DNA of 64,000 nt from Pseudomonas cremoricolorata (GCF_000759535.1 NZ_CP009455.1:3224001-3288000), one strand, 5' to 3'; numbered from the stretch's first letter, positions 32,149 through 40,036 are shown. Program-made: numbers and translations. The notes: generated from the sequence alone by a model not told the origin.

Positions 32149-32346
32149 ATGACCACTCTTTCCCTTGAGCAATACCTGGCGGGGCATGGAACCCAGAACG
32201 ACCTGGCCAAGGCGCTCGGGATTCAACAAAGCGCCGTCTCCCAGATGCTCCGCGCCAAGCGCGACATTCGAATCACGATCCATGACGACGGGCAGATCCA
32301 GGCCAGCGAAGTGCGACCGATTCCTGCCCGCAAATCCGCCGCCTAA
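32149..32346 (+). CDS. cro: Cro-type repressor
   Basis: The 65-aa product begins MTTLSLEQYLAGHGTQNDLA with the HTH KALGIQQSAVSQMLRAKRDI. It is the first gene transcribed from PR and is divergent from cI. It should compete for the same operators and commit to lytic growth. Confidence 0.85.
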   Translation: MTTLSLEQYLAGHGTQNDLAKALGIQQSAVSQMLRAKRDIRITIHDDGQIQASEVRPIPARKSAA

Positions 32347-32376
32347 CCCACCAACCCAGCAAGGAGCAGTACCCGT

Positions 32377-32580
32377 ATGGCCTACCAGGACCGCAGTCAT
32401 CTGCATGACCAGATAACGCGAGTTCGCTTGGATCAAGACACCGACGACCTTCTTCGTTGCCTTGCCAAGTTCCACCGCACCCAAAAGGCCGTACTGGCCC
32501 GTGAGCTTCTGGAGGCGAGCCTTCGAAGCATGCTTTCCGAACTGGGCGAAGAAGATACCGAACATGGCACAGCGGCCTGA
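32377..32580 (+). CDS. ribbon-helix-helix-like protein, 67 aa
   Basis: The strand ITRVRLDQDTDDLLRCLAKF followed by two helices (KAVLARELLEASLRSMLSEL) fits an Arc/MetJ fold. It lies directly after cro. Likely a small DNA-binding regulator. Confidence 0.6.
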   Translation: MAYQDRSHLHDQITRVRLDQDTDDLLRCLAKFHRTQKAVLARELLEASLRSMLSELGEEDTEHGTAA

Positions 32581-32598
32581 AGAGCCCGAGGAGGCTCT

Positions 32599-32778
32599 AT
32601 GCCTGAACGAATTACTACCGTCCCGCTGGACGAAGAGTTCGACGGGTTGCTCAGGGAGTTGGCGAGACGCAAAGGGTTTGACCCTGGCGAGCTGGCCGCA
32701 GAGCTGATCCAGAAAGAGCTGAAGAAGAGAACCGCGCCACGCGCGCCACGCGGACCGGTTGTTCCGTTCCGTCGATAG
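32599..32778 (+). CDS. second small ribbon-helix-helix-like protein, 59 aa
   Basis: MPERITTVPLDEEFDGLLRE, then LARRKGFDPGELAAELIQKE, follows GAGGAGG. The strand-helix-helix pattern matches the preceding gene, suggesting a diverged tandem pair. The basic Pro/Arg tail could contact DNA. Confidence 0.55.
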   Translation: MPERITTVPLDEEFDGLLRELARRKGFDPGELAAELIQKELKKRTAPRAPRGPVVPFRR

Positions 32779-32812
32779 CCCCAATAGGGCCTCAAAAGAG
32801 CAGGAGAAGGGC

Positions 32813-32974
32813 ATGAAAACCAGAGAGCCAAGCAAAGCCGAGATCGAAACCTTGAAGGAGGTTTTAGTGGCTTCGCTTCCGAACACGCAGGCGGACTGCC
32901 TGACAGAAATCGCCGTGCGTAGCGCGATCGCCGTCAAGGCAGCCTTTGAAAAGCTAAGTCAAGAGGTTAGCTGA
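32813..32974 (+). CDS. phage protein of unknown function, 53 aa
   Basis: ATG 32813 (MKTREPSKAEIETLKEVLVA) follows AGGAGAAGG. A short, mainly helical protein whose stop overlaps the end of the convergent gene by 8 nt. Confidence 0.5.
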   Translation: MKTREPSKAEIETLKEVLVASLPNTQADCLTEIAVRSAIAVKAAFEKLSQEVS

Positions 32975-33164
32975 GGTCAGTGCTGCTCAAAGGCTCCCCC
33001 TTTGACGTCTCGAAGTATGCAGAGAGCTGTTTGTGGGTAGCGATGATCATCTCGGCTTCTCGACCTGGAATTCCAGCCTTCAGATGGCCTGCTCTGATCA
33101 GCTCAACGACAACCTGAAGAGCAGCAGTAGCAGAAGTTTTGTTCAGATTTACAACGTCAGTCAT
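32967..33164 (-). CDS. phage protein of unknown function, 65 aa, opposing the early operon
   Basis: MTDVVNLNKTSATAALQVVV is preceded by GGAGG at 7 nt. The helical protein is encoded against the direction of the surrounding rightward genes, which suggests its own promoter and expression in the lysogen. Function unknown. Confidence 0.5.
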   Translation of the reverse strand: MTDVVNLNKTSATAALQVVVELIRAGHLKAGIPGREAEMIIATHKQLSAYFETSKGEPLSSTDLS

Positions 33165-33315
33165 GTCCGGCCTCCGATGGCCTTTTCGTGTGGAAGCAAA
33201 AAGCTACCACGGATGCGCCGGACACCCAATGCGGCACCGCATCACCGAAACGCAGGCACAAAAAAGCCGGGATTACGGCCCGGCTATCTGCAACACAAAA
33301 CTCTGTAGAGGAATT

Positions 33316-34137
33316 ATGCATATGCAGACCCCAAGTGTACAGGCCCTAATCCGGCCCGCGCCACAAAATGCGAACCACGATTTCGTGGCGCGCACGATGT
33401 CATCGCGCGAAATCGCCGAACTGACTGGCAAGCAGCATCAGCACGTCAAGCGCGACATCGAAAAGATGCTCGGCGACCTGAAAGAAGATGCGTCCAAATT
33501 TGGACAGATCTATTTCGACTCGCAAAACCGGGCTCAGCGCGAGTACTGCCTGGACCGCGAGCATACCGACTGCCTGCTCACCGGCTACAGCGCAGCGATG
33601 CGCATGGCCGTCATCAAGCGCTGGCGCGAGCTGGAATCGCAAGTCGCCCTGGCACTGCCCGACTTCACCAACCCGGCCGCCGCCGCGCGCGCCTGGGCGG
33701 ATCAGGTCGAGCAGAAGCAGGCCGCCGAGCAGGCACGCTTGCTACTGACAGTCGAAGTCCAGGCCCAGGCCACCAAGATCGAGCACCTCGAAAACCTGTT
33801 CAAGGAAGGCATGACCGCCACCCAGTTCTGCAAGGGCCTCAATGGGGTCAACGTCATGCAGGTGAACGCCTTCCTCAAGGCGCGGAATTGGCTCTACGCC
33901 GAAGGCCGCTCTGGCACGCGCTACCGCGTTGCTGCCTACGCCCGCGACAAGTACATGACCGAGCACCAGCACGAAGTGACCCCGCACGGCAAGGACGCCT
34001 TCATCAGCTACACGCCGATCCTGCTGCGCAAAGGCGCGACTCGACTGTACGAGCTGTACCTGTCTGGCGACCTGCCCATGAAGAAGAACTGGGACGGCCT
34101 GCACACCCACGACAAGGCCGTGCGGGGTGCAGCATGA
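33316..34137 (+). CDS. Rha-type regulator with C-terminal KilAC antirepressor-like domain
   Basis: The 273-aa product has an N-terminal Rha domain (TMSSREIAELTGKQHQHVKR) and a coiled-coil middle. A KilAC-like C-terminus follows (ATQFCKGLNGVNVMQVNAFL, NWLYAEGRSGTRYRVAAYAR). Such proteins often interfere with repressors or control lytic genes. A second ATG at 33322 has better spacing from GAGG. The first residues overlap palindromic element copy 2. The stop overlaps the next start by 4 nt. Confidence 0.75.
   Translation: MHMQTPSVQALIRPAPQNANHDFVARTMSSREIAELTGKQHQHVKRDIEKMLGDLKEDASKFGQIYFDSQNRAQREYCLDREHTDCLLTGYSAAMRMAVIKRWRELESQVALALPDFTNPAAAARAWADQVEQKQAAEQARLLLTVEVQAQATKIEHLENLFKEGMTATQFCKGLNGVNVMQVNAFLKARNWLYAEGRSGTRYRVAAYARDKYMTEHQHEVTPHGKDAFISYTPILLRKGATRLYELYLSGDLPMKKNWDGLHTHDKAVRGAA
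33366..33400. repeat. palindromic element, copy 2
   Basis: GCGCCACAAAAT and ATTTCGTGGCGC with the loop GCGAACCACG nearly repeat the element at 24429. It is translated in the Rha gene as APQNANHDFVAR. Confidence 0.6.
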
Positions 34138-34313
34138 GCCCTGAAGACCGCGCTCGGATACAGCAGCTCTTTGACGATCAGCGCGCGCAAGCCATGACGA
34201 ATCTGATTCGTGCGCACAAGGCTGAAAGCGATGCGCGGATTTTCCGAGCGCTCGCGTTGACCGGATGGCTCGTAGTGATCGGCTTGGCCCTGCAGTTGGG
34301 GGTATCAGCATGA
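34134..34313 (+). CDS. small membrane protein, 59 aa
   Basis: MSPEDRARIQQLFDDQRAQA forms a soluble helix and ALALTGWLVVIGLALQLGVS one membrane span. ATGA overlaps at both ends couple it to the antirepressor and O genes. Function unknown. Confidence 0.6.
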   Translation: MSPEDRARIQQLFDDQRAQAMTNLIRAHKAESDARIFRALALTGWLVVIGLALQLGVSA

Positions 34314-35041
34314 GCATGGAACTGATGGTCAAGGCCATGAAGACCAAGGTCGGCAATCCCCTGCGCAAGCTGGTGCTGATCAAGCTGGCCGACAATGCGA
34401 GCGACCAAGGCGAGTGCTGGCCGTCCTACCAGCACATTGCGGACCAGTGTGAGATCGACCGCAGCACCGTTCGCAAGCATATCAAGCAGCTGGAAATGCA
34501 GGGCCTGGTGCGCATCGAGAACCGCGAAGGGCCGAAGGGGAATAGCTCGAACCTCTACCGCATCACCCTGTGCCGACCTGTAGGCCCAAACAGCACCCCT
34601 GTAGGCCCAGAAAGCACAGGTGTAGGCCCACAGCCTACAGGGGGTGTAGGCCCAGAAAGCACCAGAACCAGTCACTCTTTTGAACCAGTCACTGAACTAG
34701 TAGAGCAGGCGGTCGCTGCCGCTCCCTTGGCGAAGAAGAAGGCCCCCAAGTTCGACCCGCTCACCTGCAAGCCGATCAACGTCAGCGAACAGACCTGGGC
34801 CGACTGGTGCCAGCACCGCCGCGAGATCGGCAAGCGCCTGACCAAGACCACCTGCGAGCGCCAAGCCAAGACCCTGGCCGGCCACCACTCGCCTGACGCC
34901 GTGATCAACCAGTCGATCAGCAACGGCTGGACCGGCCTGTTCCCAGAGAAGGTGCTGCCGGGTGCCCAGCCGGGCCAGCGCCGCAACGGCCCCGACTTCA
35001 ACGACACCAGCTGGCGTCACGACACGAGCGATGACCTATGA
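34310..35041 (+). CDS. replication initiator, lambda O-like
   Basis: Start 34310 (MSMELMVKAMKTKVGNPLRK) overlaps the preceding stop. The 243-aa product has a winged-helix domain (ADQCEIDRSTVRKHIKQLEM). Next is a repetitive stretch of VGPxST units encoded by iterons, then a C-terminal part likely to bind the P protein (SEQTWADWCQHRREIGKRLT). O proteins bind the origin inside their own gene and load helicase through P. Confidence 0.75.
   Translation: MSMELMVKAMKTKVGNPLRKLVLIKLADNASDQGECWPSYQHIADQCEIDRSTVRKHIKQLEMQGLVRIENREGPKGNSSNLYRITLCRPVGPNSTPVGPESTGVGPQPTGGVGPESTRTSHSFEPVTELVEQAVAAAPLAKKKAPKFDPLTCKPINVSEQTWADWCQHRREIGKRLTKTTCERQAKTLAGHHSPDAVINQSISNGWTGLFPEKVLPGAQPGQRRNGPDFNDTSWRHDTSDDL
34579..34654 (+). 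other. putative phage replication origin (iterons)
   Basis: Four direct copies of TGTAGGCCCA start at 34579, 34600, 34621 and 34645, spaced 21, 21 and 24 nt. The third is part of the palindrome TGTAGG...CCTACA. Two copies of GAACCAGTCACT and an AT-richer stretch follow. The arrangement copies lambda ori inside gene O. Confidence 0.6.
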
Positions 35042-35775
35042 AAAACGTCACTCAACTGGTGCCTGCCGCTGCGCGGGCGCTGCGTACCACTGGCCAGGTG
35101 CCGGTCGCTTCCCAGCCGTTGGGCGTTGTCGACGACCAGACCGGCGAGGTGGTGGAGAAGATCTTCCGCCAGCTGCAGGGGATTTTCCCGGCCTACAAGC
35201 AGGCCTGGCCTGATGACCGCGCGCTGAACACTGCTCGGCGCAACTGGACCGCAGCCCTGGTGGACGCCGGTATCAGCAGCATCGAGCAGGTGCGCTACGC
35301 CATCCTGCAATGCCGCCGCAGCGGATCGCCGTTCGCCCCGAGCGTTGGCCAGTTCATCGCCTGGTGCAAGCCGACGCCAGAGCAGTTGGGCCTGCCAGAG
35401 GCCGAGGACGCCTGGATGCAGGCGCTGATGGCCAAGTACAGCCACGAAGCCGTGCGCCTGGCCGCCATCGAGACCGGCGTCTTCGACCTGCGCGCCGCCC
35501 GCCAGGACGACAAGAGCCTGCGCAGTCGCTTCGACCGGGCCTACGAGATCATCGTGCGACGCGCCCAGGAGGGCAAACCCCTCGACGGCAAGATCGCCAC
35601 CGGCATCGGCCACGACAGCCAGAAGAGCCTGGCCCAGCTCGCAGAGGAGCACGCCGCCCAGCGCCAGGTGCGCCTGCTGGAGATCCAGGGGATCCCAACC
35701 ACCGCAGCCGCTGCCCGAGCGCAGTTGCTGGCCAAGTTCAAGCGCGGGCCTGTGGCCGGCAAGGAGTGCAAGTGA
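35038..35775 (+). CDS. replication protein P-like helicase loader
   Basis: The 245-aa product overlaps O by 4 nt. It has the P-family segments IFRQLQGIFPAYKQAWPDDR, NTARRNWTAALVDAGI and PSVGQFIAWCKPTPEQLGLP. P recruits host DnaB to the O-origin complex. Confidence 0.8.
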   Translation: MKNVTQLVPAAARALRTTGQVPVASQPLGVVDDQTGEVVEKIFRQLQGIFPAYKQAWPDDRALNTARRNWTAALVDAGISSIEQVRYAILQCRRSGSPFAPSVGQFIAWCKPTPEQLGLPEAEDAWMQALMAKYSHEAVRLAAIETGVFDLRAARQDDKSLRSRFDRAYEIIVRRAQEGKPLDGKIATGIGHDSQKSLAQLAEEHAAQRQVRLLEIQGIPTTAAAARAQLLAKFKRGPVAGKECK

Positions 35776-35969
35776 TGCGCAAGTTCAAAGCTCACGGCCT
35801 GAATTCGTGGATGATCCGCCGCCCATGGCTGGCTCGTCTGTACCTGCTGGCACTGCTGCCGTTCACTCCGATCATTTTCTCTGTCGCGATCCTTTGGCAA
35901 AACCGTCGAGATTTCCGGGAGATCCCCGAGTTGATTTCAGCCATTTTCCTGCCTTGGGAGCAGCACTGA
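35775..35969 (+). CDS. small membrane protein, 64 aa
   Basis: Its ATG overlaps the P stop (TGATG). MRKFKAHGLNSWMIRRPWLA leads to a membrane segment (YLLALLPFTPIIFSVAILW). Function unknown. Confidence 0.55.
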   Translation: MRKFKAHGLNSWMIRRPWLARLYLLALLPFTPIIFSVAILWQNRRDFREIPELISAIFLPWEQH

Positions 35970-36226
35970 TGGACACCAACAAGATGCGCGCAGAGTTTGA
36001 GGCCAGCCCGAAGTTCAGGGGAATGGATTTCACTCGGTCGTCCACGCACCCCGAGTTCTACGAAAGCCCATACGCGAATGGCGCCTGGGATGGCTGGCAG
36101 GCCTCACGCGAGGCCGTAGTGGTGCAACTTCCGGCGACCGGCACTCTGCTTGCGCCTGGCTGGAATCAGGGTGTTCGCGCCTGTGGCGAAGCAATCGAGG
36201 CCCAAGGCCTGAAGGTGAAGTCATGA
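35969..36226 (+). CDS. phage protein of unknown function, 85 aa
   Basis: MDTNKMRAEFEASPKFRGMD and ANGAWDGWQASREAVVVQLP show the W-containing repeat pattern (Y..W.GW.A) frequent in small phage proteins. It overlaps both neighbours. Confidence 0.6.
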   Translation: MDTNKMRAEFEASPKFRGMDFTRSSTHPEFYESPYANGAWDGWQASREAVVVQLPATGTLLAPGWNQGVRACGEAIEAQGLKVKS

Positions 36227-36354
36227 AGCGCACCTGGACCATAACCGTAGGCACCCGCCGGTTCTCGATGGTGCTGTTGGAGCAGGCCCTGGATCACGCC
36301 GGGGCTCTGCGTGAGGCGCAGTTGATCTGGCCTGAGTGTGAGGTGCTGGCATGA
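36223..36354 (+). CDS. phage protein of unknown function, 43 aa
   Basis: MKRTWTITVGTRRFSMVLLE continues to ECEVLA, with ATGA overlaps at both ends. Coupled translation supports it as a real small gene. Confidence 0.5.
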   Translation: MKRTWTITVGTRRFSMVLLEQALDHAGALREAQLIWPECEVLA

Positions 36355-36638
36355 GCAAAAGACACCCAATGCAGCCTGTAGTGGTGGCGGCCGACGGCGT
36401 TATCCGCTTCAAGGCAAATCAGATCGTCAGCGACATGCTTGAAGTTTGCCGGAAGCATGGCCTCGACCTGAATGAGATCGCCGCGCGCGATTATGAAAAA
36501 GATGATCGGTCGCAGCTCATGCAGTTGATCGGCTACAGCGTCAGCGGCTACGGCAATCTGGAGTGCTCACGCGCCAAGCATGTGATGCGGGCCGATCAAA
36601 AGGCTGAGGCCATGGCCAAGGCGGTGAGCCATGACTGA
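36351..36638 (+). CDS. conserved phage protein, 95 aa
   Basis: MSKRHPMQPVVVAADGVIRF and the stretch QLMQLIGYSVSGYGNLECSR are typical of a conserved family found just before NinB in Pseudomonas phages. Function unknown. Confidence 0.6.
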   Translation: MSKRHPMQPVVVAADGVIRFKANQIVSDMLEVCRKHGLDLNEIAARDYEKDDRSQLMQLIGYSVSGYGNLECSRAKHVMRADQKAEAMAKAVSHD

Positions 36639-37101
36639 CCGCATCAGTGTCAACAGCACCACCAAGCTATCCGAAGCCATCAGCAAGCTGACCAGCATGT
36701 TCCGCGACAAGAAGTTCGTGGTAGTCAGCCTGCGCCCGGGCAGAGACCGCACCCTTGACCAGAACGCGCTGTGGTTCGCGTTCTACAAGCGCATCGCGGA
36801 GATGACCCAGATCGGCGACGCCGCAGATGCCCGACGCTACTGCAAGCTGCACATCGGCGTGCAGATCCTGCTCAACGAAGACGTCGAGTTCCAGCAGGCC
36901 TGGTACCGGGTCATGCGCCACCTGCCATACGAGGAGAAGCTGGCGATGATGGGGGAGTGCAAGCTCTTCGGCCCGGACGGGTTCCCGGTGACCAGTCTGT
37001 TCAACCGCGCCCAGGGCGTGGCGTACACCGACCGCATCCTGGCCGAGTTCACGCCCAAGGGTGTTTTCTTCGGCGACCTGGTGGGCGAGGTGGCGGCATG
37101 A
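36631..37101 (+). CDS. ninB: NinB-family recombination protein
   Basis: The 156-aa product has the NinB pattern LRPGRDRTLDQNALWFAFYK and ARRYCKLHIGVQILLNEDVE. In lambda NinB (Orf) it aids loading of recombinases on SSB-coated DNA. It overlaps both neighbours. Confidence 0.82.
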   Translation: MTDRISVNSTTKLSEAISKLTSMFRDKKFVVVSLRPGRDRTLDQNALWFAFYKRIAEMTQIGDAADARRYCKLHIGVQILLNEDVEFQQAWYRVMRHLPYEEKLAMMGECKLFGPDGFPVTSLFNRAQGVAYTDRILAEFTPKGVFFGDLVGEVAA

Positions 37102-37397
37102 AGGCACAGGAGAAGAACCTTCCTCGCAACAACGATACAGGCACCTGGGAGAGCGATGGCTGGATCGGCTGCTATGGACGCGGCGTCACGCGCAGGGCTA
37201 CTCAGTTCCTGGTGCTGGTGGCCGCCGGGCTGAACTCGAAGACCATCGCTCAGCGCTTTTGCATGAGTCATGAGTCGGTCAACCAGCGGCTAAGCGATGC
37301 TCGGTTTCATCTCGGCGCCAAGACTCGCGCGGAACTGGTGGCCAAGGCCATGGCGCGCGGCGTGATCATGCCCAAGGAGGCCGAGCCATGCGCGTAG
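37098..37397 (+). CDS. LuxR-type HTH protein, 99 aa
   Basis: Residues 40-85 form a LuxR-like HTH (LVLVAAGLNSKTIAQRFCMS, SVNQRLSDARFHLGAKTRAE). No receiver or ligand domain precedes it. It is probably a phage-encoded regulator of the nin region. Confidence 0.65.
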   Translation: MKAQEKNLPRNNDTGTWESDGWIGCYGRGVTRRATQFLVLVAAGLNSKTIAQRFCMSHESVNQRLSDARFHLGAKTRAELVAKAMARGVIMPKEAEPCA

Positions 37398-37603
37398 TCA
37401 TGCCTCACCAATGCGAATGTCACCGCTGCATCGAAGAGCACCGGTTAGGCATGGAAGGTCCATTCGGCTGGGTGCCGTTGTCGTCCACCAAGATGATTCT
37501 GTGCCCGGTGTGTGGCTGCAAGCGCTGCCCCCGTGCGAGTGATCACGACCTGGCGTGCACCGGCAGCAATGAGCCAGGCCAGCCAGGGAGCGTGTACCAA
37601 TGA
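37388..37603 (+). CDS. Cys-rich phage protein, 71 aa
   Basis: Cysteine pairs CECHRC and CPVCGCKRCPR suggest one or two zinc sites. It starts 10 nt inside the end of the previous gene. Function unknown. Confidence 0.55.
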   Translation: MRVVMPHQCECHRCIEEHRLGMEGPFGWVPLSSTKMILCPVCGCKRCPRASDHDLACTGSNEPGQPGSVYQ

Positions 37604-38199
37604 GCCTCCTCAAGCCATCAAAGCCGAAGAAATGCCGCGCCCCAGGCTGCGGCAAGCCCTTCCATCCAACCATGAGCACTCAGAAGGTGTGCAGCATTGC
37701 CTGTGCTCGCGCAATTGCCAAAGACCCAAAGCTGCAGAAGGTTGCGGCCAAGGCCATCACCAAGCAGAAGCGCCAAGACCTGCAGGAGCGCCGCGAGAAG
37801 CTCAAGACGAAGGGTGAGCACCTACGAGAGGCCCAAGCCGCGTTCAACGCTTACATCCGCGAGCGGGACCGTCTGGCGGGGTATGCGTGCATCTCCAGCG
37901 GCCGACCACTGGACTGGAACGGCAATGCGGTCGACGCCGGCCATTACCGCAGCACCGGCGCCGCCCCGCACCTGCGCTTCGACGAAAACAACTGCCACGC
38001 CCAGTCGAAGCACGATAACCGCTACCTGTCCGGCAACGTGGCCGAGTACCGCCTGGGCCTGATCCAGCGCATTGGCCTGGCCGCCGTTGAAGCGCTCGAG
38101 GCCGACCAGGCACCGCGCCGCTACACCATCGAAGACCTTCAGGCCATCAAGGCCACCTACCGCCAGAAACTCCGTGACCTGAAGAGGGCCGCAGCATGA
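37600..38199 (+). CDS. ninG: NinG recombination protein
   Basis: The 199-aa product has the zinc-binding N-terminus KKCRAPGCGKPFHPTMSTQK, then CSIACARA, and the central HNH-like part (CISSGRPLDWNGNAVDAGHY, NCHAQSKHDNRYLSGN). NinG (Rap) is a Holliday-junction endonuclease. Confidence 0.88.
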   Translation: MSLLKPSKPKKCRAPGCGKPFHPTMSTQKVCSIACARAIAKDPKLQKVAAKAITKQKRQDLQERREKLKTKGEHLREAQAAFNAYIRERDRLAGYACISSGRPLDWNGNAVDAGHYRSTGAAPHLRFDENNCHAQSKHDNRYLSGNVAEYRLGLIQRIGLAAVEALEADQAPRRYTIEDLQAIKATYRQKLRDLKRAAA

Positions 38200-38786
38200 A
38201 ATTGAACAGTGCACGTCAGGCCTGGCACGACTGCTACTACTCGGCCTGGGACAGCCAGGGGGCATTCATCGAAAACCTGGGACTGCTCGGGGCCATGGTC
38301 CAGACCACCGAGAAGCAGCGGAAGGCGAGCCACGCCATGCACCAGGCCCTGGCCGGCTGCATACAGCAGGCGATCAGCACGCTGCCTGATCCGCTTCGGG
38401 CGTTTGGAAGCTGGATGTACAACCCGGTCGAGAACCACGACGACCGCGAGCAGGCCGAGGAGATGGTGTTTCTCGTCGCGTACAACGCAGGTCCGAAGAT
38501 GTATGCCAAGAAGTTCGAGAAGGCTCGCACGGTCGCTGCCGGGGTGCTGCACCGGTACCGCCGACTGCACCAGGGAGGGCAGAGCGAAGGTATCGACCCA
38601 TGCCCAACGCCTGAGGTGTTCCGCGCCTGGCTGCTGGCCATCCATGGGCTTGAGCTTTCATCCGAGCAGTGGGGAAGGGAGTGGGAGGGGTTCATCGACG
38701 CTTGTTTCGCCGCATGCAGCGACCTGGACCGTGACGCGCTGGTGCCCATTTCCCGGGTTTTGAAAGAGATGAAAATGGCCGCTTGA
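38196..38786 (+). CDS. Q-position protein, putative late antiterminator
   Basis: The 196-aa mostly helical product (MKLNSARQAWHDCYYSAWDS) is the last rightward early gene. It is immediately upstream of a promoter and terminator that look like pR'-tR', the place of lambda Q. I do not see a clear Q-family motif, so the role is positional inference. Confidence 0.5.
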   Translation: MKLNSARQAWHDCYYSAWDSQGAFIENLGLLGAMVQTTEKQRKASHAMHQALAGCIQQAISTLPDPLRAFGSWMYNPVENHDDREQAEEMVFLVAYNAGPKMYAKKFEKARTVAAGVLHRYRRLHQGGQSEGIDPCPTPEVFRAWLLAIHGLELSSEQWGREWEGFIDACFAACSDLDRDALVPISRVLKEMKMAA

Positions 38787-38811
38787 CGAAATGTCCGGCT
38801 GGTGACACTAT
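38783..38811 (+). promoter_or_regulatory. candidate late promoter (pR'-like)
   Basis: TTGACG (38783-38788), 17 nt, CACTAT (38806-38811). It overlaps the stop of the Q-position gene and points at the late region. Confidence 0.45.
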
Positions 38812-38853
38812 TTCGCCATTCTGACAATTTTGCCTTTGGCAAACGCATCACAT

Positions 38854-38877
38854 GACCCGGCCCTCGCGCCGGGTTTT
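38854..38877 (+). terminator. terminator before late genes (tR'-like)
   Basis: GACCCGGC and GCCGGGT with a 6-nt loop, followed by six T residues. A polymerase starting at the promoter above would stop here unless antiterminated. Confidence 0.75.
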
Positions 38878-38917
38878 TTATTGCCCCGAGAGGCCCTCAA
38901 GAGTCCCCGGAGGCTCA

Positions 38918-39175
38918 GTGACCCGATCCACCTGCTGGAGCCTACTGGCCCTTGGCCTGGCGATGCTCAACTTCGTCATGCACCGCGACATCAGCAGCAA
39001 CATTTTCTTTGCTGCGTTCATCTTCATCCAGGCCGTCATTAGCCCTTCTGCAGAAGTCGCAGTGATATCGCGCAAGCTGATCAACTTCGTATTTTGCGCA
39101 GGATCAGCGCTGCTGACCTTTGGCGTCTTGGCTCGCCTGATGGGCTTCGAGTGGCAACACCCGGCCTCATGGTAG
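38918..39175 (+). CDS. small membrane protein, 85 aa, holin region
   Basis: A GTG start follows CGGAGG. The product has three short hydrophobic segments (LALGLAMLNFVMHRDISSNI, FAAFIFIQAVI, FVFCAGSALLTFGVLARLMG). It could be a holin or antiholin; no family recognised. Confidence 0.5.
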   Translation: MTRSTCWSLLALGLAMLNFVMHRDISSNIFFAAFIFIQAVISPSAEVAVISRKLINFVFCAGSALLTFGVLARLMGFEWQHPASW

Positions 39176-39212
39176 GCCGCATAACACCGAGATCGCTCGG
39201 TCTGGAGCGAGC

Positions 39213-39626
39213 ATGAGCGCAGAAGGCACAGCCGGCGCACTCACGATGGGACTGGCGAATGGCGCGGGCATGGCGGTTGCCACGCAGATTCCACTGGATT
39301 ACGGGCTTCTTCTTGGCGCGGCCGGTGGTTGCTGTGGATTCCTGGCTGCTTCCGCCAAGATTCCTCTGGGTAGCAGATTCCTTTACGGTGTCTTTTCCTT
39401 CGTCGCCGGCTACATCGCTGGCGTAATCGCCATGAACTTCACAGACTACAACGGCGTGACCGCAGGCGTAGCGCTTGTGGTCTCCTCCATCGCCTCCTTC
39501 ATGCTCGGATCCCTCAAGGACTGGCGAGACGGCGGGCCGAAACCCGAATGGCTGGATTGGGGCCGCGATCTCTTGGGAGGGCTCATCCCGCCTTTCTTCA
39601 AGAGAGGGAAGCGCGAAGATGGATAA
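39213..39626 (+). CDS. holin-like membrane protein, 137 aa
   Basis: The small protein has about four hydrophobic segments (YGLLLGAAGGCCGFLAASAK, YGVFSFVAGYIAGVIAMNF, AGVALVVSSIASFMLGSLKD) and a charged C-terminus with KRGKRED. Size and layout fit a phage holin. It overlaps the next gene. Confidence 0.6.
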   Translation: MSAEGTAGALTMGLANGAGMAVATQIPLDYGLLLGAAGGCCGFLAASAKIPLGSRFLYGVFSFVAGYIAGVIAMNFTDYNGVTAGVALVVSSIASFMLGSLKDWRDGGPKPEWLDWGRDLLGGLIPPFFKRGKREDG

Positions 39627-39990
39627 CATCTCCTACGCACTGACCATGGCTGGGGTTTACTTCCATGCTTTTGCCATGTGGCTTGATGGCGTGATCCCCG
39701 ACGCGCTACTCACAATCCGTGGTAGCTGTCATTTCCTGATTTTCTTGGCCGTAGCTGGATATAGGAAGGCTACTGGTAAGCATAGGCGCGTTATTGGTGG
39801 CATCGCCTTCGCATTCGCTGGCGCGAACTTCACAGAGTCGATTCGGGTGATTTACAAGTTCAACGAGTTCTCAAGCGTCGTTCAGCCACCGCTGACGATC
39901 ATCATGCTCTGCATCCTGTTCTTTGTGCTGTATGCCCGAGGCAACATGGCTCGCCTCCTGCCTCCACGCCTGAGCGACATGCTGAGGTAG
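39619..39990 (+). CDS. second holin-like membrane protein, 123 aa
   Basis: MDNISYALTMAGVYFHAFAM begins a protein with three hydrophobic segments (CHFLIFLAVAGYRKATGKH, VIGGIAFAFAGANFTESIRV, PLTIIMLCILFFVLYA). It resembles phage proteins annotated as holin partners. A holin/antiholin pair with the preceding gene is possible. Confidence 0.55.
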   Translation: MDNISYALTMAGVYFHAFAMWLDGVIPDALLTIRGSCHFLIFLAVAGYRKATGKHRRVIGGIAFAFAGANFTESIRVIYKFNEFSSVVQPPLTIIMLCILFFVLYARGNMARLLPPRLSDMLR

Positions 39991-39991
39991 C

Positions 39992-40027
39992 GCGCCACAA
40001 AATCGACATGCGCCGTTTTGTGGCGCG
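39992..40027. repeat. palindromic element, copy 3 (intergenic)
   Basis: GCGCCACAAAAT and the complementary arm GTTTTGTGGCGC with a different loop. It lies in the gap between the holin-like gene and terminase. Confidence 0.6.
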
Positions 40028-40036
40028 AGGTATCCC

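Noticed and set aside
34155..34180. GCTCTTTGACG as a second boxA (nutR)
   Set aside because: It lies inside a coding gene far from PR and is explained by the residues QLFDD.
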